Shown piece after piece: positions 8,041 through 16,392 of a stretch of 64,000 bases of DNA. Every line of letters starts with the position of its first letter. The stretch's first letter is position 1. Position numbers and translations under genes: made by a program. Location: positions 110,795 to 174,794 of the forward strand of contig DLOZ01000004.1 of NCBI GenBank assembly GCA_002479765.1, read 5' to 3'. The DNA comes from Sphingomonadales bacterium UBA7471. GTDB taxonomy: Bacteria; Pseudomonadota; Alphaproteobacteria; Sphingomonadales; Sphingomonadaceae. A model generated the notes under the pieces. It was not told the DNA's origin and made no database searches. It saw nothing but the letters and a program-made list of their open reading frames with translations.

Positions 8041-9396
8041 ATGTATCAGCCCTTCAGCATCATGGATTTGTTCACCATCGGTATCGGGCCGTCCAGCTCG
8101 CATACTGTTGGGCCGATGCGCGCCGCGCGCGACTTTGCCGAGCGGTCGCTGATCCGGCCAGATATTGGCAAAATTACGTGCGAGTTATTTGGGTCGCTTG
8201 CTCTCACAGGACATGGCCATGCAACCGACACGGCCATATTGCTCGGGCTGTCGGGTTACACGCCTGAGGGCACGGACCCCGACGAGATCGCTGATGTGGT
8301 TAGCGCCATTCGGGAAGCGGACCGGTTGCATCTTGCTGGCAAAGTGCAGGTCAGCTTTGTCGAAAGTCAGCATTTGCTGTTTTGCAAAGGCACTTTTCTC
8401 GCCGGTCATGCAAATGCCATGCGCTTCACTGCAACCTACAGCGACAGCTCCGAATATAGTGAAACCTATTTTTCCATCGGTGGTGGCGCCATCATCCGGG
8501 ACGGTGTTGCTGCGCCGCGTTTGAATTTCGAATTGCCTTATCCTTTTGCATCGGGTGCCGAATTGTTGGCGGTAGGCGAACGGACCGGGCTCACTTTTGG
8601 CGCTATCGTGCAGGCCAACGAATCGGCGTGGCGCAGCGACGAAGAAACTCATGCGTTTATCGACGATGTTCGCGTCGCTATGCTCGATTGCATCAAGCGC
8701 GGCATAGCAAAAGACGGGATCTTGCCGGGCGGCTTAAATGTAAAGCGGCGCGCGAAATCTTTACACGAGCGGCTCGTCGAACGAGGCCCACGCAGCGATC
8801 CTTCGACGGTGTTCGAATGGGTTAGCTTATGGGCGCTTGCGGTGAACGAGGAAAATGCAGCCGGGGGCCGTGTGGTGACGGCGCCCACCAATGGCGCGGC
8901 GGGCGTTATTCCCGCAGTGCTGAAATATTATGAAATCTTCACAGCCAACCCGACGCCCGAAGGCAGTCGGCTATTTCTGACAACCGCCAGTGCGATTGGT
9001 TTCCTGTATAAAACAAACGCGTCCATATCCGCGGCAGAAATGGGCTGCCAGGGTGAAGTTGGCGTTGCCTGTTCGATGGCGGCCGCCGGGCTTGCAGCAG
9101 CATTGGGCGGCAGCAATGCGCAGGTCGAAAATGCAGCCGAAATCGGCATGGAGCATAATTTGGGCCTGACCTGCGATCCCATTGGCGGTCTTGTGCAAAT
9201 TCCATGCATCGAACGCAACACCATGGGCGCGATCAAGGCGATCAATGCGGCGTATCTCGCGCTTCAGGGCGATGGTGCACATGTCGTCAGCCTGGACGCC
9301 GTCATTGAAACGATGCGCCAGACTGGCGAGGATATGCGCTCCAAATATAAAGAAACCAGCCTTGGCGGGCTTGCCGTCAATGTCGTCGAATGCTGA
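8041..9396 (+). CDS. sdaA: L-serine ammonia-lyase (L-serine dehydratase), iron-sulfur type
   Basis: A 451-residue single-chain enzyme that converts L-serine to pyruvate and ammonia with an oxygen-labile [4Fe-4S] cluster. Seen: the hallmark N-terminal FTIGIGPSSSHTVGPM, and in the C-terminal half CQGEVGVACSM and LTCDPIGGLVQIPC, which carry the conserved cysteines. Both alpha and beta domains are fused, as in E. coli SdaA. The open frame reaches back to 8002, but ATG 8041 matches the family start. No strong ribosome site is visible. It could consume serine made from the glycine and C1 units produced by the amine operons further right. Confidence 0.92.
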   Translation: MYQPFSIMDLFTIGIGPSSSHTVGPMRAARDFAERSLIRPDIGKITCELFGSLALTGHGHATDTAILLGLSGYTPEGTDPDEIADVVSAIREADRLHLAGKVQVSFVESQHLLFCKGTFLAGHANAMRFTATYSDSSEYSETYFSIGGGAIIRDGVAAPRLNFELPYPFASGAELLAVGERTGLTFGAIVQANESAWRSDEETHAFIDDVRVAMLDCIKRGIAKDGILPGGLNVKRRAKSLHERLVERGPRSDPSTVFEWVSLWALAVNEENAAGGRVVTAPTNGAAGVIPAVLKYYEIFTANPTPEGSRLFLTTASAIGFLYKTNASISAAEMGCQGEVGVACSMAAAGLAAALGGSNAQVENAAEIGMEHNLGLTCDPIGGLVQIPCIERNTMGAIKAINAAYLALQGDGAHVVSLDAVIETMRQTGEDMRSKYKETSLGGLAVNVVEC

Positions 9397-9399
9397 CGA

Positions 9400-10122
9400 T
9401 CAGAATCTGATCATGATCCGTCGGGCAAGTGCGGGCGACATCGAATACACAAGCCGAAGCAGCTTCACCATGCCGACATTCGCCTCCGGCGCGTTCGTCG
9501 CAATGGCATCAACGATTTCTGCGGCACATTCCTTTGGCGACATCTTTTTGCCATTCACGCGGCCGCGCGTCATCGCGGTGTCGACGACCGGCGGCAATGC
9601 CTCGATAACATGAACGTTGGTATCGCGCAGATTGTGGCGCAGCGATTGGGTAAAGCTTCTAAGGCCCGCTTTGGTCGCGCAATAGACTGGACCACCCGCG
9701 CGCGGGGCAATGGCAAGGCCGGAGGTGACATTCACAATCGACGCCTCCGGCCGCTGCAGCAAGCCGGGCAAAAGGTGCCCAATCAGGTGCAATGGCGCGT
9801 TGAGGTTCAGGAAAATCGCCTGATCAGTGAGCGCCAGATCAAGCGGCTCACCGGGGCCGAAATTACCGCTCATCCCAGCATTGTTGATCAGTATGTCCAG
9901 CTCGCGTCCTGCGAGCGCGGCAGCGAGGTCGGCGCAGCCCGCAGCATTGGAAAGGTCCGCCTTTATCGCCTCCAATCCTTCTTGCCGTGCAGACGCAAGC
10001 ACGTCGTCGCGGCGACCGCAGACAATAACGCTGGCGCCTTTCGCCATCATTTGGCGTGCTATTTCCAGACCGATGCCGTCGGTCCCACCCGTAACCAATG
10101 CGGTCTTACCCTTAAGTTCCAT
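9400..10122 (-). CDS. SDR family oxidoreductase
   Basis: A 240-residue classical short-chain dehydrogenase. Seen: nucleotide loop TGGTDGIG (11-18), NNAG (80-83), Ser134, Tyr147 and Lys151 (YCATK). Basic residues GRR at 36-38 after the second strand suggest NADP(H). The C-terminal part resembles DltE/YqjQ-type SDRs with unknown substrates. It converges on sdaA with only a 3-base gap. It is followed upstream by the quinone reductase gene (44-bp gap, same strand), so the two may be cotranscribed. Confidence 0.82.
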   Translation of the reverse strand: MELKGKTALVTGGTDGIGLEIARQMMAKGASVIVCGRRDDVLASARQEGLEAIKADLSNAAGCADLAAALAGRELDILINNAGMSGNFGPGEPLDLALTDQAIFLNLNAPLHLIGHLLPGLLQRPEASIVNVTSGLAIAPRAGGPVYCATKAGLRSFTQSLRHNLRDTNVHVIEALPPVVDTAMTRGRVNGKKMSPKECAAEIVDAIATNAPEANVGMVKLLRLVYSMSPALARRIMIRF

Positions 10123-10166
10123 AAATCCCCCTCAATATTGCCTTGAATCACTCTTGCCCTGAATGG

Positions 10167-11141
10167 TCAGGGAATCAATATCGAAGACCCAAGGGTTTTC
10201 CGTCCTTCAAGGTCGCGATGTGCCTGTGCAACGTCTTCCAGCGCGTAGCGGTGACCGATCGTGATATCAATGATGCCTTGGCGGAACATGTCGAACACAT
10301 ATTCCGCGCCCGCCGCCCGCTCTGCGGCATTGTGATAATAATCGAACAAGGTGGGGCGCGAGACGTAGAGCGACCCTTTTTGTGCCAAAGTGCCAAGATT
10401 GACACCCGTCACCGGACCGCTGGCATTGCCATAGCTGACGATCAGGCCGCGCCGCGCGGTTGCGTTTAGCGACGTTTCCCATGTGTCGCGGCCAACACCA
10501 TCGAAGCTCACTTCCACGCCTTTGCCGCCCGTCAGTTCGCGGACCTGCGCCGCGACATCCTCTTTACCATATAGAATGACATGGTCGGCCCCCGCCGCAC
10601 GCGCCAGCGCCGCCTTTTCATCGGTGCTGACTGTCCCGATGACGCGGGCGCCAACATGCTTCAGCCACTGCACAAGCAACAGTCCGACGCCGCCTGCCGC
10701 CGCGTGCACCAATATGTCCCATTTGGGTTGAACCTTGGCACAGCGTTCAACAAGAAACTCGGTGGTGCAGCCCTTGAGCAAGCCCGCTGCCGCGATGTCG
10801 TCGCTGATGTCGTCCGGCACCAAAAACAGGCCATGTGCGGCAATGTTCCGCGCGGTGGCATAAGCACCGATGCTGGGGCCAAAAGTCGCAACCCGGTCGC
10901 CCACGCGCCAGTCGGTCACGCCTTCGCCCACAGCCTCAATGACGCCCGCTGCCTCCATGCCAAGGCCAGAGGGCAGTGCCATGGGGTACAGGCCGCCACG
11001 ATGATAGGTGTCAATGAAGTTCAGGCCGACGGCCAGATTGCGCATGCGGACTTCACCCGGACCGGGCGCTGCCAGCTCAACGTCCATCCATGCAATAACG
11101 TCCGGCCCACCGGTTTGCCGAATTTGTGCTGCTCTTTCCAT
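10167..11141 (-). CDS. NADPH:quinone oxidoreductase, zeta-crystallin type
   Basis: A 324-residue zinc-free medium-chain dehydrogenase of the QorA family, reducing quinones or enones with NADPH. Seen: the N-terminal GroES-like domain with NFIDTYHRGGLYP, a Rossmann loop HAAAGGVGLLLVQ, and no structural-zinc cysteine cluster. The frame is open to 11165, but ATG 11141 is preferred because aggag lies eight bases upstream. It is probably a single gene or first gene of a pair with the downstream SDR. Confidence 0.88.
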   Translation of the reverse strand: MERAAQIRQTGGPDVIAWMDVELAAPGPGEVRMRNLAVGLNFIDTYHRGGLYPMALPSGLGMEAAGVIEAVGEGVTDWRVGDRVATFGPSIGAYATARNIAAHGLFLVPDDISDDIAAAGLLKGCTTEFLVERCAKVQPKWDILVHAAAGGVGLLLVQWLKHVGARVIGTVSTDEKAALARAAGADHVILYGKEDVAAQVRELTGGKGVEVSFDGVGRDTWETSLNATARRGLIVSYGNASGPVTGVNLGTLAQKGSLYVSRPTLFDYYHNAAERAAGAEYVFDMFRQGIIDITIGHRYALEDVAQAHRDLEGRKTLGSSILIP

Positions 11142-11323
11142 CGGGAGAACTCCTGTTTGTTGCATGCATCCTAACAGAGCCAGTGGCAGGCCGCCAACCC
11201 GCGCTGCGGATATGGTTAAAAAAGCATGAGCGACTGTCGCAAATCGGGACAGTCGAATTGGGGTCCCTCTTTAACCATCTTTTGGCATGGCCATTATGCT
11301 TAATAAAAGGTTAACGTCTGATC
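11142..11323. other. Intergenic leader with an inverted repeat and a TTAACCAT motif
   Basis: No convincing gene lies between the quinone reductase start and the small ORF at 11324. Visible are an 8-bp inverted repeat (CGACTGTC at 11231-11238, GACAGTCG at 11248-11255) and TTAACCAT at 11271-11278, which matches a CtrA half-site. Both are unproven. Confidence 0.35.
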
Positions 11324-11515
11324 ATGATGAAAAAAAGATTAGTCGGCCACAACCAAGCTGCCCGCCACCCCCTTCGGCGGATGCTTCCCCCACCACAGAT
11401 GGCGCACGCCGTCATCGCGCCACGCCCCACATCGTGGTGGCGCAATGAAGATACGCATTTGTTTATGCTCAGCTTCAGCGCGTTTTTTGTCGCAATAAGC
11501 AGCTATATTGCCTGA
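11324..11515 (+). CDS. Small putative membrane protein, 63 aa
   Basis: The ORF encodes a basic, proline-rich N-terminal half (RRMLPPPQMAHAV) followed by WWRNEDTHLF and one hydrophobic segment (LFMLSFSAFFVAISSYIA) that ends the protein. This layout suggests a C-tail-anchored peptide with the basic half in the cytoplasm. It ends 3 bases before the convergent MFS gene. A weak aaagg lies 13 bases upstream of the ATG. I recognise the WWRNEDT-hydrophobic tail only as a pattern, with no known function. It could be non-coding. Confidence 0.45.
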   Translation: MMKKRLVGHNQAARHPLRRMLPPPQMAHAVIAPRPTSWWRNEDTHLFMLSFSAFFVAISSYIA

Positions 11516-11518
11516 TTT

Positions 11519-12802
11519 TTAGGCGGCGGCGGGGTCGCACGCCTTGTGCAGCTTCCACGAAATCCATGCTGAAACAAGGCAGGCCGCAGCAATCATAAAC
11601 AGCGTGTCGGGAATGCTAACACCCGCGCTGACGAGAAGGCTGTAAATCACAGCACCAATCACCATCGCACCGGAATTCACGATGTTATTCGCAGCAATGG
11701 TGCGGGCGGTTTGCGACTTTGCAACCGTAGTTGTCAGAAACGCATAGAGCGGGACGACAAACATGCCCCCGGCGATCGAAATGCCAAGAAGATCGACAAT
11801 CATACGCTCGCCATAGCCAAGCGTCAGAAACTGCCACCAATCCATCAGTTCGGGCCCCGTGGGTTGCCAGTGGCTGACCGTCCACCAAAGATCGAGGACG
11901 AACAGACCCATTATGATGACGGAAATCGGTGCATATTTGGCGGACACTGTGCCATTCAATATGCGGTTGATGGCGACTGAGCCAATGGCAATGCCGATAG
12001 AGAAAAATGCGGTAAACAAGGTCGCGACAGTATTGTCGCCACCGATAGCATTTTTGACCATAGGCGGGAAAATCGATCCAAGGACAGCGCCTACGCCCCA
12101 GAAAAAGCTGATTGCCATGATCGCCAAAAACAGGCGGGGTATGTGCATCGTATCGCGCACCAATTGCCAGCTGCTCCGAAAAATGTTCCAGTCCATTTTG
12201 GCGGTTGGCGCATCGCTTTCGGGCGGTGCAATCGGTACAGATTGCGCGGTCACGCGTCCGATGATGGCAACGATGATAATCCCTATGCCTGCTATTTTTC
12301 CGGGAATGATGCCGCCCGCAATCGTCCCACCCAAGATGGCGAGATAGGTGCCGGCTTCGACAAGGCCGGTTCCGCCCAAAACCTCGTCTTCTTTAAGATG
12401 CTGCGGCAAAATCGCATATTTAATCGGGCCAAAGAAGGTGGAATGCACGCCCATTGCGAACAATGCGACGAGCATCATCGGAATGTTGTGCAGGTAAATA
12501 CCCGCAGCGCCGAAGATCATGATAAAAATCTCGGCTGTCTTGACCATGCGAATGACGCGCGTCTTTTCGATGGTATCGGCCAGTTGCCCCGCAAGCGCGG
12601 AAAACAGGAAAAAAGGCAATATGAAGAGCGCGCCTGCGATGGCGTTAAAATTCGCTTCTTGGGTGGGGTCCGAATAGATTTCGTAGGTCACCAAAATGAC
12701 CATGGCCATCTTGTAAAAATTGTCGTTGAAGGCATTCAGGAACTGCGTGACGAAAAGCGGTAAAAATCTGCGCTTGTTCAACAGTGACATTGTTGTGGCC
12801 AT
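11519..12802 (-). CDS. MFS transporter, LplT-like lysophospholipid carrier
   Basis: A 427-residue major facilitator with about 12 hydrophobic segments. The start, RRFLPLFVTQFLNAFNDNFYK, matches the LplT family and the MFS half of LplT-Aas fusions, which flip lysophospholipids across the inner membrane for re-acylation. No acyltransferase domain is fused. The frame can also start at GTG 12814. ATG 12802 is chosen because ggga sits about 12 bases upstream. The neighbouring pgsA, divergent at 12932, gives a loose phospholipid context. Substrate is inferred from family only. Confidence 0.75.
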   Translation of the reverse strand: MATTMSLLNKRRFLPLFVTQFLNAFNDNFYKMAMVILVTYEIYSDPTQEANFNAIAGALFILPFFLFSALAGQLADTIEKTRVIRMVKTAEIFIMIFGAAGIYLHNIPMMLVALFAMGVHSTFFGPIKYAILPQHLKEDEVLGGTGLVEAGTYLAILGGTIAGGIIPGKIAGIGIIIVAIIGRVTAQSVPIAPPESDAPTAKMDWNIFRSSWQLVRDTMHIPRLFLAIMAISFFWGVGAVLGSIFPPMVKNAIGGDNTVATLFTAFFSIGIAIGSVAINRILNGTVSAKYAPISVIIMGLFVLDLWWTVSHWQPTGPELMDWWQFLTLGYGERMIVDLLGISIAGGMFVVPLYAFLTTTVAKSQTARTIAANNIVNSGAMVIGAVIYSLLVSAGVSIPDTLFMIAAACLVSAWISWKLHKACDPAAA

Positions 12803-12931
12803 TGGTTTTTGCACTTCCCATGCGGACGTTTTTGAAGCCTTAGCGTTCCCGCCCTATCATGGCAAAGCGCATTTCATGTGACAGTGAAATAGCCGCGTGA
12901 TTTTGCTGGCACATGGCGCTATTGCTATAGG

Positions 12932-13504
12932 ATGCTTAGCTTACCAAACGTTCTGACCTTGTCGCGCATTCTTGCTGTGCCCATCCTCGTCTTTTTGCTT
13001 TGGCCCGGCGCCAAGCAGACAGGCATTCAGCCGGTGCCACTGGATTATGGCTTTGCATTCATATTGTACTGCCTGATGGGTATTACCGATTATTTTGACG
13101 GCTATCTTGCACGGGCGCAGGGAACAGTGTCGAAATTGGGAGTGTTCCTTGATCCCATCGCCGATAAGATCATGGTCGCCGCTGTCATTTTGATGCTGGT
13201 GTTCACGCGCGATGTCGACGGTTGGCATGTCATTGCGGCCCTCATCATTTTGTTGCGTGAAATGATCGTATCGGGCCTGCGCGAATTTTTGGCTGGCCTG
13301 CAGATTTCGGTGCCTGTTTCGAAACTCGCCAAATGGAAGACGACGTTTCAACTTGTTTCGCTCGGCGGTATCATTTTGGCGGGCGCCTTGCCGGACTGGA
13401 TGTTGCTGAAGCAAGCCGCACTTGCGCTGCTGTGGATCGCCGCGGTGCTGACGATGATTACCGGCTGGGATTATCTGCGCGTCGGCATAAAGCATATGGA
13501 TTGA
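12932..13504 (+). CDS. pgsA: CDP-diacylglycerol--glycerol-3-phosphate 3-phosphatidyltransferase
   Basis: A 190-residue integral membrane enzyme that makes phosphatidylglycerol phosphate from CDP-diacylglycerol, the committed step to phosphatidylglycerol and cardiolipin. Seen: the CDP-alcohol phosphotransferase signature D-x2-DG-x2-AR-x8-G-x3-D-x3-D within DYFDGYLARA...GVFLDPIAD, the N-terminal PNVLTLSRI of PgsA proteins and several hydrophobic helices. No clear ribosome site precedes ATG 12932. It is followed by moaD after 4 bases, so pgsA-moaD-moaE look like one operon. Confidence 0.93.
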   Translation: MLSLPNVLTLSRILAVPILVFLLWPGAKQTGIQPVPLDYGFAFILYCLMGITDYFDGYLARAQGTVSKLGVFLDPIADKIMVAAVILMLVFTRDVDGWHVIAALIILLREMIVSGLREFLAGLQISVPVSKLAKWKTTFQLVSLGGIILAGALPDWMLLKQAALALLWIAAVLTMITGWDYLRVGIKHMD

Positions 13505-13508
13505 CCAT

Positions 13509-13760
13509 ATGAGGCTGGTCTATTTCGCGGCCGTGCGCGAGGCCATTGGTGTGGCCTGTGAAACATGTGATCTGCCGGCACATGTGCGCAATATTCATGA
13601 CGCCATTGACTGGCTGGCCGGTCAGTCATCCGGCCACGCGCTGGCCTTTCAAGACAAATCGCGGCTTCGTTTTGCTTTGGACCAAGATATGGTGCCGTTG
13701 GATGCCGTGCTTGGCGATGCACATGAGCTCGCAATTTTCCCGCCAGTGACCGGCGGATGA
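13509..13760 (+). CDS. moaD: Molybdopterin synthase small subunit MoaD
   Basis: An 83-residue ubiquitin-fold sulfur carrier. The C-terminal Gly-Gly (PPVTGG) is the residue pair thiocarboxylated for sulfur transfer to precursor Z. It overlaps moaE by the ATGA motif, fitting the 1:1 MoaD-MoaE complex. The molybdenum cofactor it serves is needed by the formate dehydrogenase at the right end of this window. Confidence 0.93.
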   Translation: MRLVYFAAVREAIGVACETCDLPAHVRNIHDAIDWLAGQSSGHALAFQDKSRLRFALDQDMVPLDAVLGDAHELAIFPPVTGG

Positions 13761-14197
13761 AACGCGTCCTTATCAGCGGCGAGCCGATCAGCACGGAGGT
13801 TGCGCTGGCGGGGCTGAGTGATTTGGGGGGCGGCGCCGTGTCCAGTTTTACTGGCATATCGCGGGACGATGGCGGTGTGACCGCGATTGAGCTGGAGCAT
13901 TATCCCGGCATGACGGAATCAAGTCTGATGCGGTTAATCGATGAAGCCTTTGCCCGCTGGGCATTGCTTGGCGCGGCGATTGTGCACCGGATCGGGCGCG
14001 TTGCGGTGGGCGAACCCGTGGTCGTTGTCGGCGCAGCGTCGCGGCATAGGGCAGACGCGCTCGAGGCCACGGCGTTCCTGATTGATCGGCTTAAAACAGA
14101 CGCGCCATTTTGGAAGAAAGAGCATTATGCAGACGGTACGTCCGTCTGGGTTGATGCCAAATCCAGCGACGACGACAGGTCTTCACGCTGGGCCTAA
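13757..14197 (+). CDS. moaE: Molybdopterin synthase catalytic subunit MoaE
   Basis: A 146-residue catalytic subunit that inserts two sulfurs into cyclic pyranopterin monophosphate to give molybdopterin. Seen: the GAVSSFTGISRDD segment, EHYPGMTE, an IGRVAVGEPVVVVGAASRHR core, and the catalytic lysines in FWKKEHYADG. Start overlaps the moaD stop (ATGA), indicating coupled translation. Confidence 0.94.
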   Translation: MKRVLISGEPISTEVALAGLSDLGGGAVSSFTGISRDDGGVTAIELEHYPGMTESSLMRLIDEAFARWALLGAAIVHRIGRVAVGEPVVVVGAASRHRADALEATAFLIDRLKTDAPFWKKEHYADGTSVWVDAKSSDDDRSSRWA

Positions 14198-14220
14198 CGG
14201 CTTCGGTTGCGGTTCAGCGG

Positions 14221-15126
14221 TTACGTTAATTGCAGTTCCCGCAGGGACTCTGCAAGCAACTCAAACTCCTCACGGCGCGGGCTGTTGGTCCGCCAAATAA
14301 GCGCAATTTCGCGCGTCGCATGGTCCGCATTCAATGGCCGCGCCTGAACGTCGGTTCCGTTCAATAGACCAGCCGCGACGGCCATCTCGGGAATGATGGT
14401 AAGGCCCAAGCCATTGTCCACCATCTGCACAAGCGTATGCAGCGACGTGCCCAACATCATGGCCGTTGCGCGCAGTTCCGGTCTGTTACAGGCAGCCAAC
14501 GCATGGTCCTTCAAGCAATGGCCATCGACCAATAACAAAAGCCTGTTTTCATCAATCAGCTCTGGTTCGATGCTTTCGGGTGGGTCGCGCGGATCATCCA
14601 ATGGAAAGGCAACATATAATGCGTCGTTAAACAGATGCGCTTTTTCGACATCGCCCGCCGGGAAAGGAAGCGCCAGCAGAACACAGTCGACCTGACCATG
14701 GTGCAAGGCTTCGACCGCAGCCGCGCTGGCTTCCTCACGCAGGTACAACTTTAAATCGGGATATTTCTTGCGCAATGCTGGTAACAATTTGGGCAACAGG
14801 AATGGCGCAATCGTCGGGATGACGCTCATGCGCAAATCATCCGCAAGTGGCTTGCCTGCGGAACGCGCCATTTCGGCGAGCTCTTCCGCTTCACGTAAGA
14901 TGCGGTGCGCCTTGGTCACCATCTTGTTACCCAGCGGCGTGAAGCGGACGACGCGGCGTGTGCGCTCCACAAGCATCAGGCCAAGCAGCGACTCCAGCTC
15001 GCGTATCCCCGCGGAAAGCGTAGACTGCGTCACAAAGCACGACTCCGCAGCTTTACCGAAATGGCCATGCTCCTGAAGCGCAACCAGATATTGCAGCTGT
15101 TTCAATGTTGGAAGATAGGTGCTCAT
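14221..15126 (-). CDS. oxyR: OxyR-type hydrogen peroxide sensor, LysR family
   Basis: A 301-residue LysR regulator. The HTH (residues about 5-65) reads LKQLQYLVALQEHGHFGKAA. Cys204 and Cys213 in DGHCLKDHALAAC reproduce the spacing and context of the redox cysteines C199/C208 of E. coli OxyR, which supports the peroxide-sensing assignment. The open frame extends to 15156, but ATG 15126 gives the family start MSTYLPTLKQ. It converges on moaE and diverges from cysE with a 154-bp shared region. Confidence 0.9.
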   Translation of the reverse strand: MSTYLPTLKQLQYLVALQEHGHFGKAAESCFVTQSTLSAGIRELESLLGLMLVERTRRVVRFTPLGNKMVTKAHRILREAEELAEMARSAGKPLADDLRMSVIPTIAPFLLPKLLPALRKKYPDLKLYLREEASAAAVEALHHGQVDCVLLALPFPAGDVEKAHLFNDALYVAFPLDDPRDPPESIEPELIDENRLLLLVDGHCLKDHALAACNRPELRATAMMLGTSLHTLVQMVDNGLGLTIIPEMAVAAGLLNGTDVQARPLNADHATREIALIWRTNSPRREEFELLAESLRELQLT

Positions 15127-15280
15127 AAATCGACCCCGTTTATTATTATGGACCATATAATCGTTTTTACCGATGATTCTAGCAATATTTAGCGAAAAGG
15201 TTCATAGTTTGCTGGAAATGCCGGTTTGAAAGTCTTAGCTTAGATGCTCAATGGTCCCGGCAGGGACGTCAGGGTCATCT

Positions 15281-16003
15281 ATGTTCATTTCAAATCTCAT
15301 CGAATATCTCGACTCGATTAAAGAACGCGATCCTGCGCCGCGCTCGCGTTGGGAGATATTGCTCTACCCCGGTGTATGGGCTGTGGGTTATCACCGTGTT
15401 GCCCATTGGCTATTCCTTGGCCAAATGTTCTTTCTTGCGCGCTTGGTGAACCATTTGGCCCGGTTTCTAACGGGCATAGATATTCACCCCGGTGCCAAGA
15501 TTGGCAGCAATTTCTTCCTCGACCATGGCTTTAGCGTGATTGGTGAAACTGCGGAAATTGGGGATAATGTCACCATGTACCAGAACGTCACCTTGGGTGG
15601 CACCAACCCGACCAACGGGTTGGCCGGCAAACGGCACCCGACGATATTGGACAATGTTATCATTGGATCAGGTGCGCAGATCCTTGGCCCAATCACCGTG
15701 GGCGAACGCGCGCGCATTGGCGCAGCTGCCGTGGTGACAGATGACGTTCCGGCGGGCGCAACGATGATTGGCCAAAAGGCGCGAACGACATTGGTTCAGG
15801 CCGAAACCTATGCGCGTGATTTCATGCCTTATGGCACGCCATGCCGCGAGATGTTCGACCCGGCGACGCAAAGCCTCGAGATCTTGCAGTGCGAAATCGA
15901 AACCCTGCGCAAACGTATCGCCGACATGATGGCCGAGCGTGATGGAACGCCCGCCGCGACACCGGTCAAGCCCCGTGCGAGCAAGGGAAGCAAGACCAGT
16001 TGA
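15281..16003 (+). CDS. cysE: Serine O-acetyltransferase, EpsC type
   Basis: A 240-residue left-handed beta-helix (hexapeptide repeat) acetyltransferase that makes O-acetylserine for cysteine synthesis. Seen: SRWEILLYPGVWAVGYHRVAHWLF, GIDIHPGAKIG, FLDHGFSVIGETAEIGDNV, YQNVTLGG and the KRHPTI turn. The short N-terminus marks the EpsC branch. The C-terminal 50 residues (LEILQCEIETLRKRIADMM) look like a coiled coil. ATG 15281 is chosen over upstream 15251 by aggg eight bases before it. Its stop overlaps the next gene. Divergence from oxyR suggests a link between cysteine supply and peroxide stress. Confidence 0.92.
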   Translation: MFISNLIEYLDSIKERDPAPRSRWEILLYPGVWAVGYHRVAHWLFLGQMFFLARLVNHLARFLTGIDIHPGAKIGSNFFLDHGFSVIGETAEIGDNVTMYQNVTLGGTNPTNGLAGKRHPTILDNVIIGSGAQILGPITVGERARIGAAAVVTDDVPAGATMIGQKARTTLVQAETYARDFMPYGTPCREMFDPATQSLEILQCEIETLRKRIADMMAERDGTPAATPVKPRASKGSKTS

Positions 16004-16344
16004 GCGCAATCATCACGCCGTTCCCGATAACCAACCGGCTCAACCAGGTTGGTTTTGAAAAAGGCGAGCTAACCCAGATACTCAATCTGTACGGGCGGAT
16101 GGTCGCAGCGGGTAATTGGCGCGATTATGCCATCGACCTTGGCCGCGATGCCGCCGTGTTCAGCGCGTTCCGGCGCGCCACCGAGCGACCCGAATATCGG
16201 ATTGAAAAGCGGCCCGCATTACGCAACCGCCAAGGCATGTGGGCATTGGTCGGTGAAGGTGGTGCAATTTTGAAACGCGGGCATGACCTTGGCCCCGTCC
16301 TTGCGCCAGTTGAACGAAAGCTCATGAAGCTCGTCGACGCATAA
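16000..16344 (+). CDS. DUF2794 domain protein
   Basis: A 114-residue protein of a family restricted to alphaproteobacteria, function unknown. The sequence is recognisable by FEKGELTQILNLYGRMVAAGNWRDY and DLGRDAAVFSAFRR. It starts at TTG 16000, which overlaps the cysE stop (TTGA). A ggaag about nine bases upstream supports this, and no internal ATG is suitable. Coupled translation with cysE is likely. A strong bidirectional terminator follows. Confidence 0.82.
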   Translation: MSAIITPFPITNRLNQVGFEKGELTQILNLYGRMVAAGNWRDYAIDLGRDAAVFSAFRRATERPEYRIEKRPALRNRQGMWALVGEGGAILKRGHDLGPVLAPVERKLMKLVDA

Positions 16345-16374
16345 AAAAAGCCCGGCCAAAGACCGGGCTCTTTC
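16343..16374. terminator. Bidirectional Rho-independent terminator
   Basis: AGCCCGG (16349-16355) pairs with CCGGGCT (16363-16369) around a 7-base loop. It has seven A on the left (16343-16349) and cttt on the right. It lies between the convergent DUF2794 gene and the SDR gene and is best for the minus strand. Confidence 0.8.
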
Positions 16375-16392
16375 GAAACATTTGGAAGGCAA

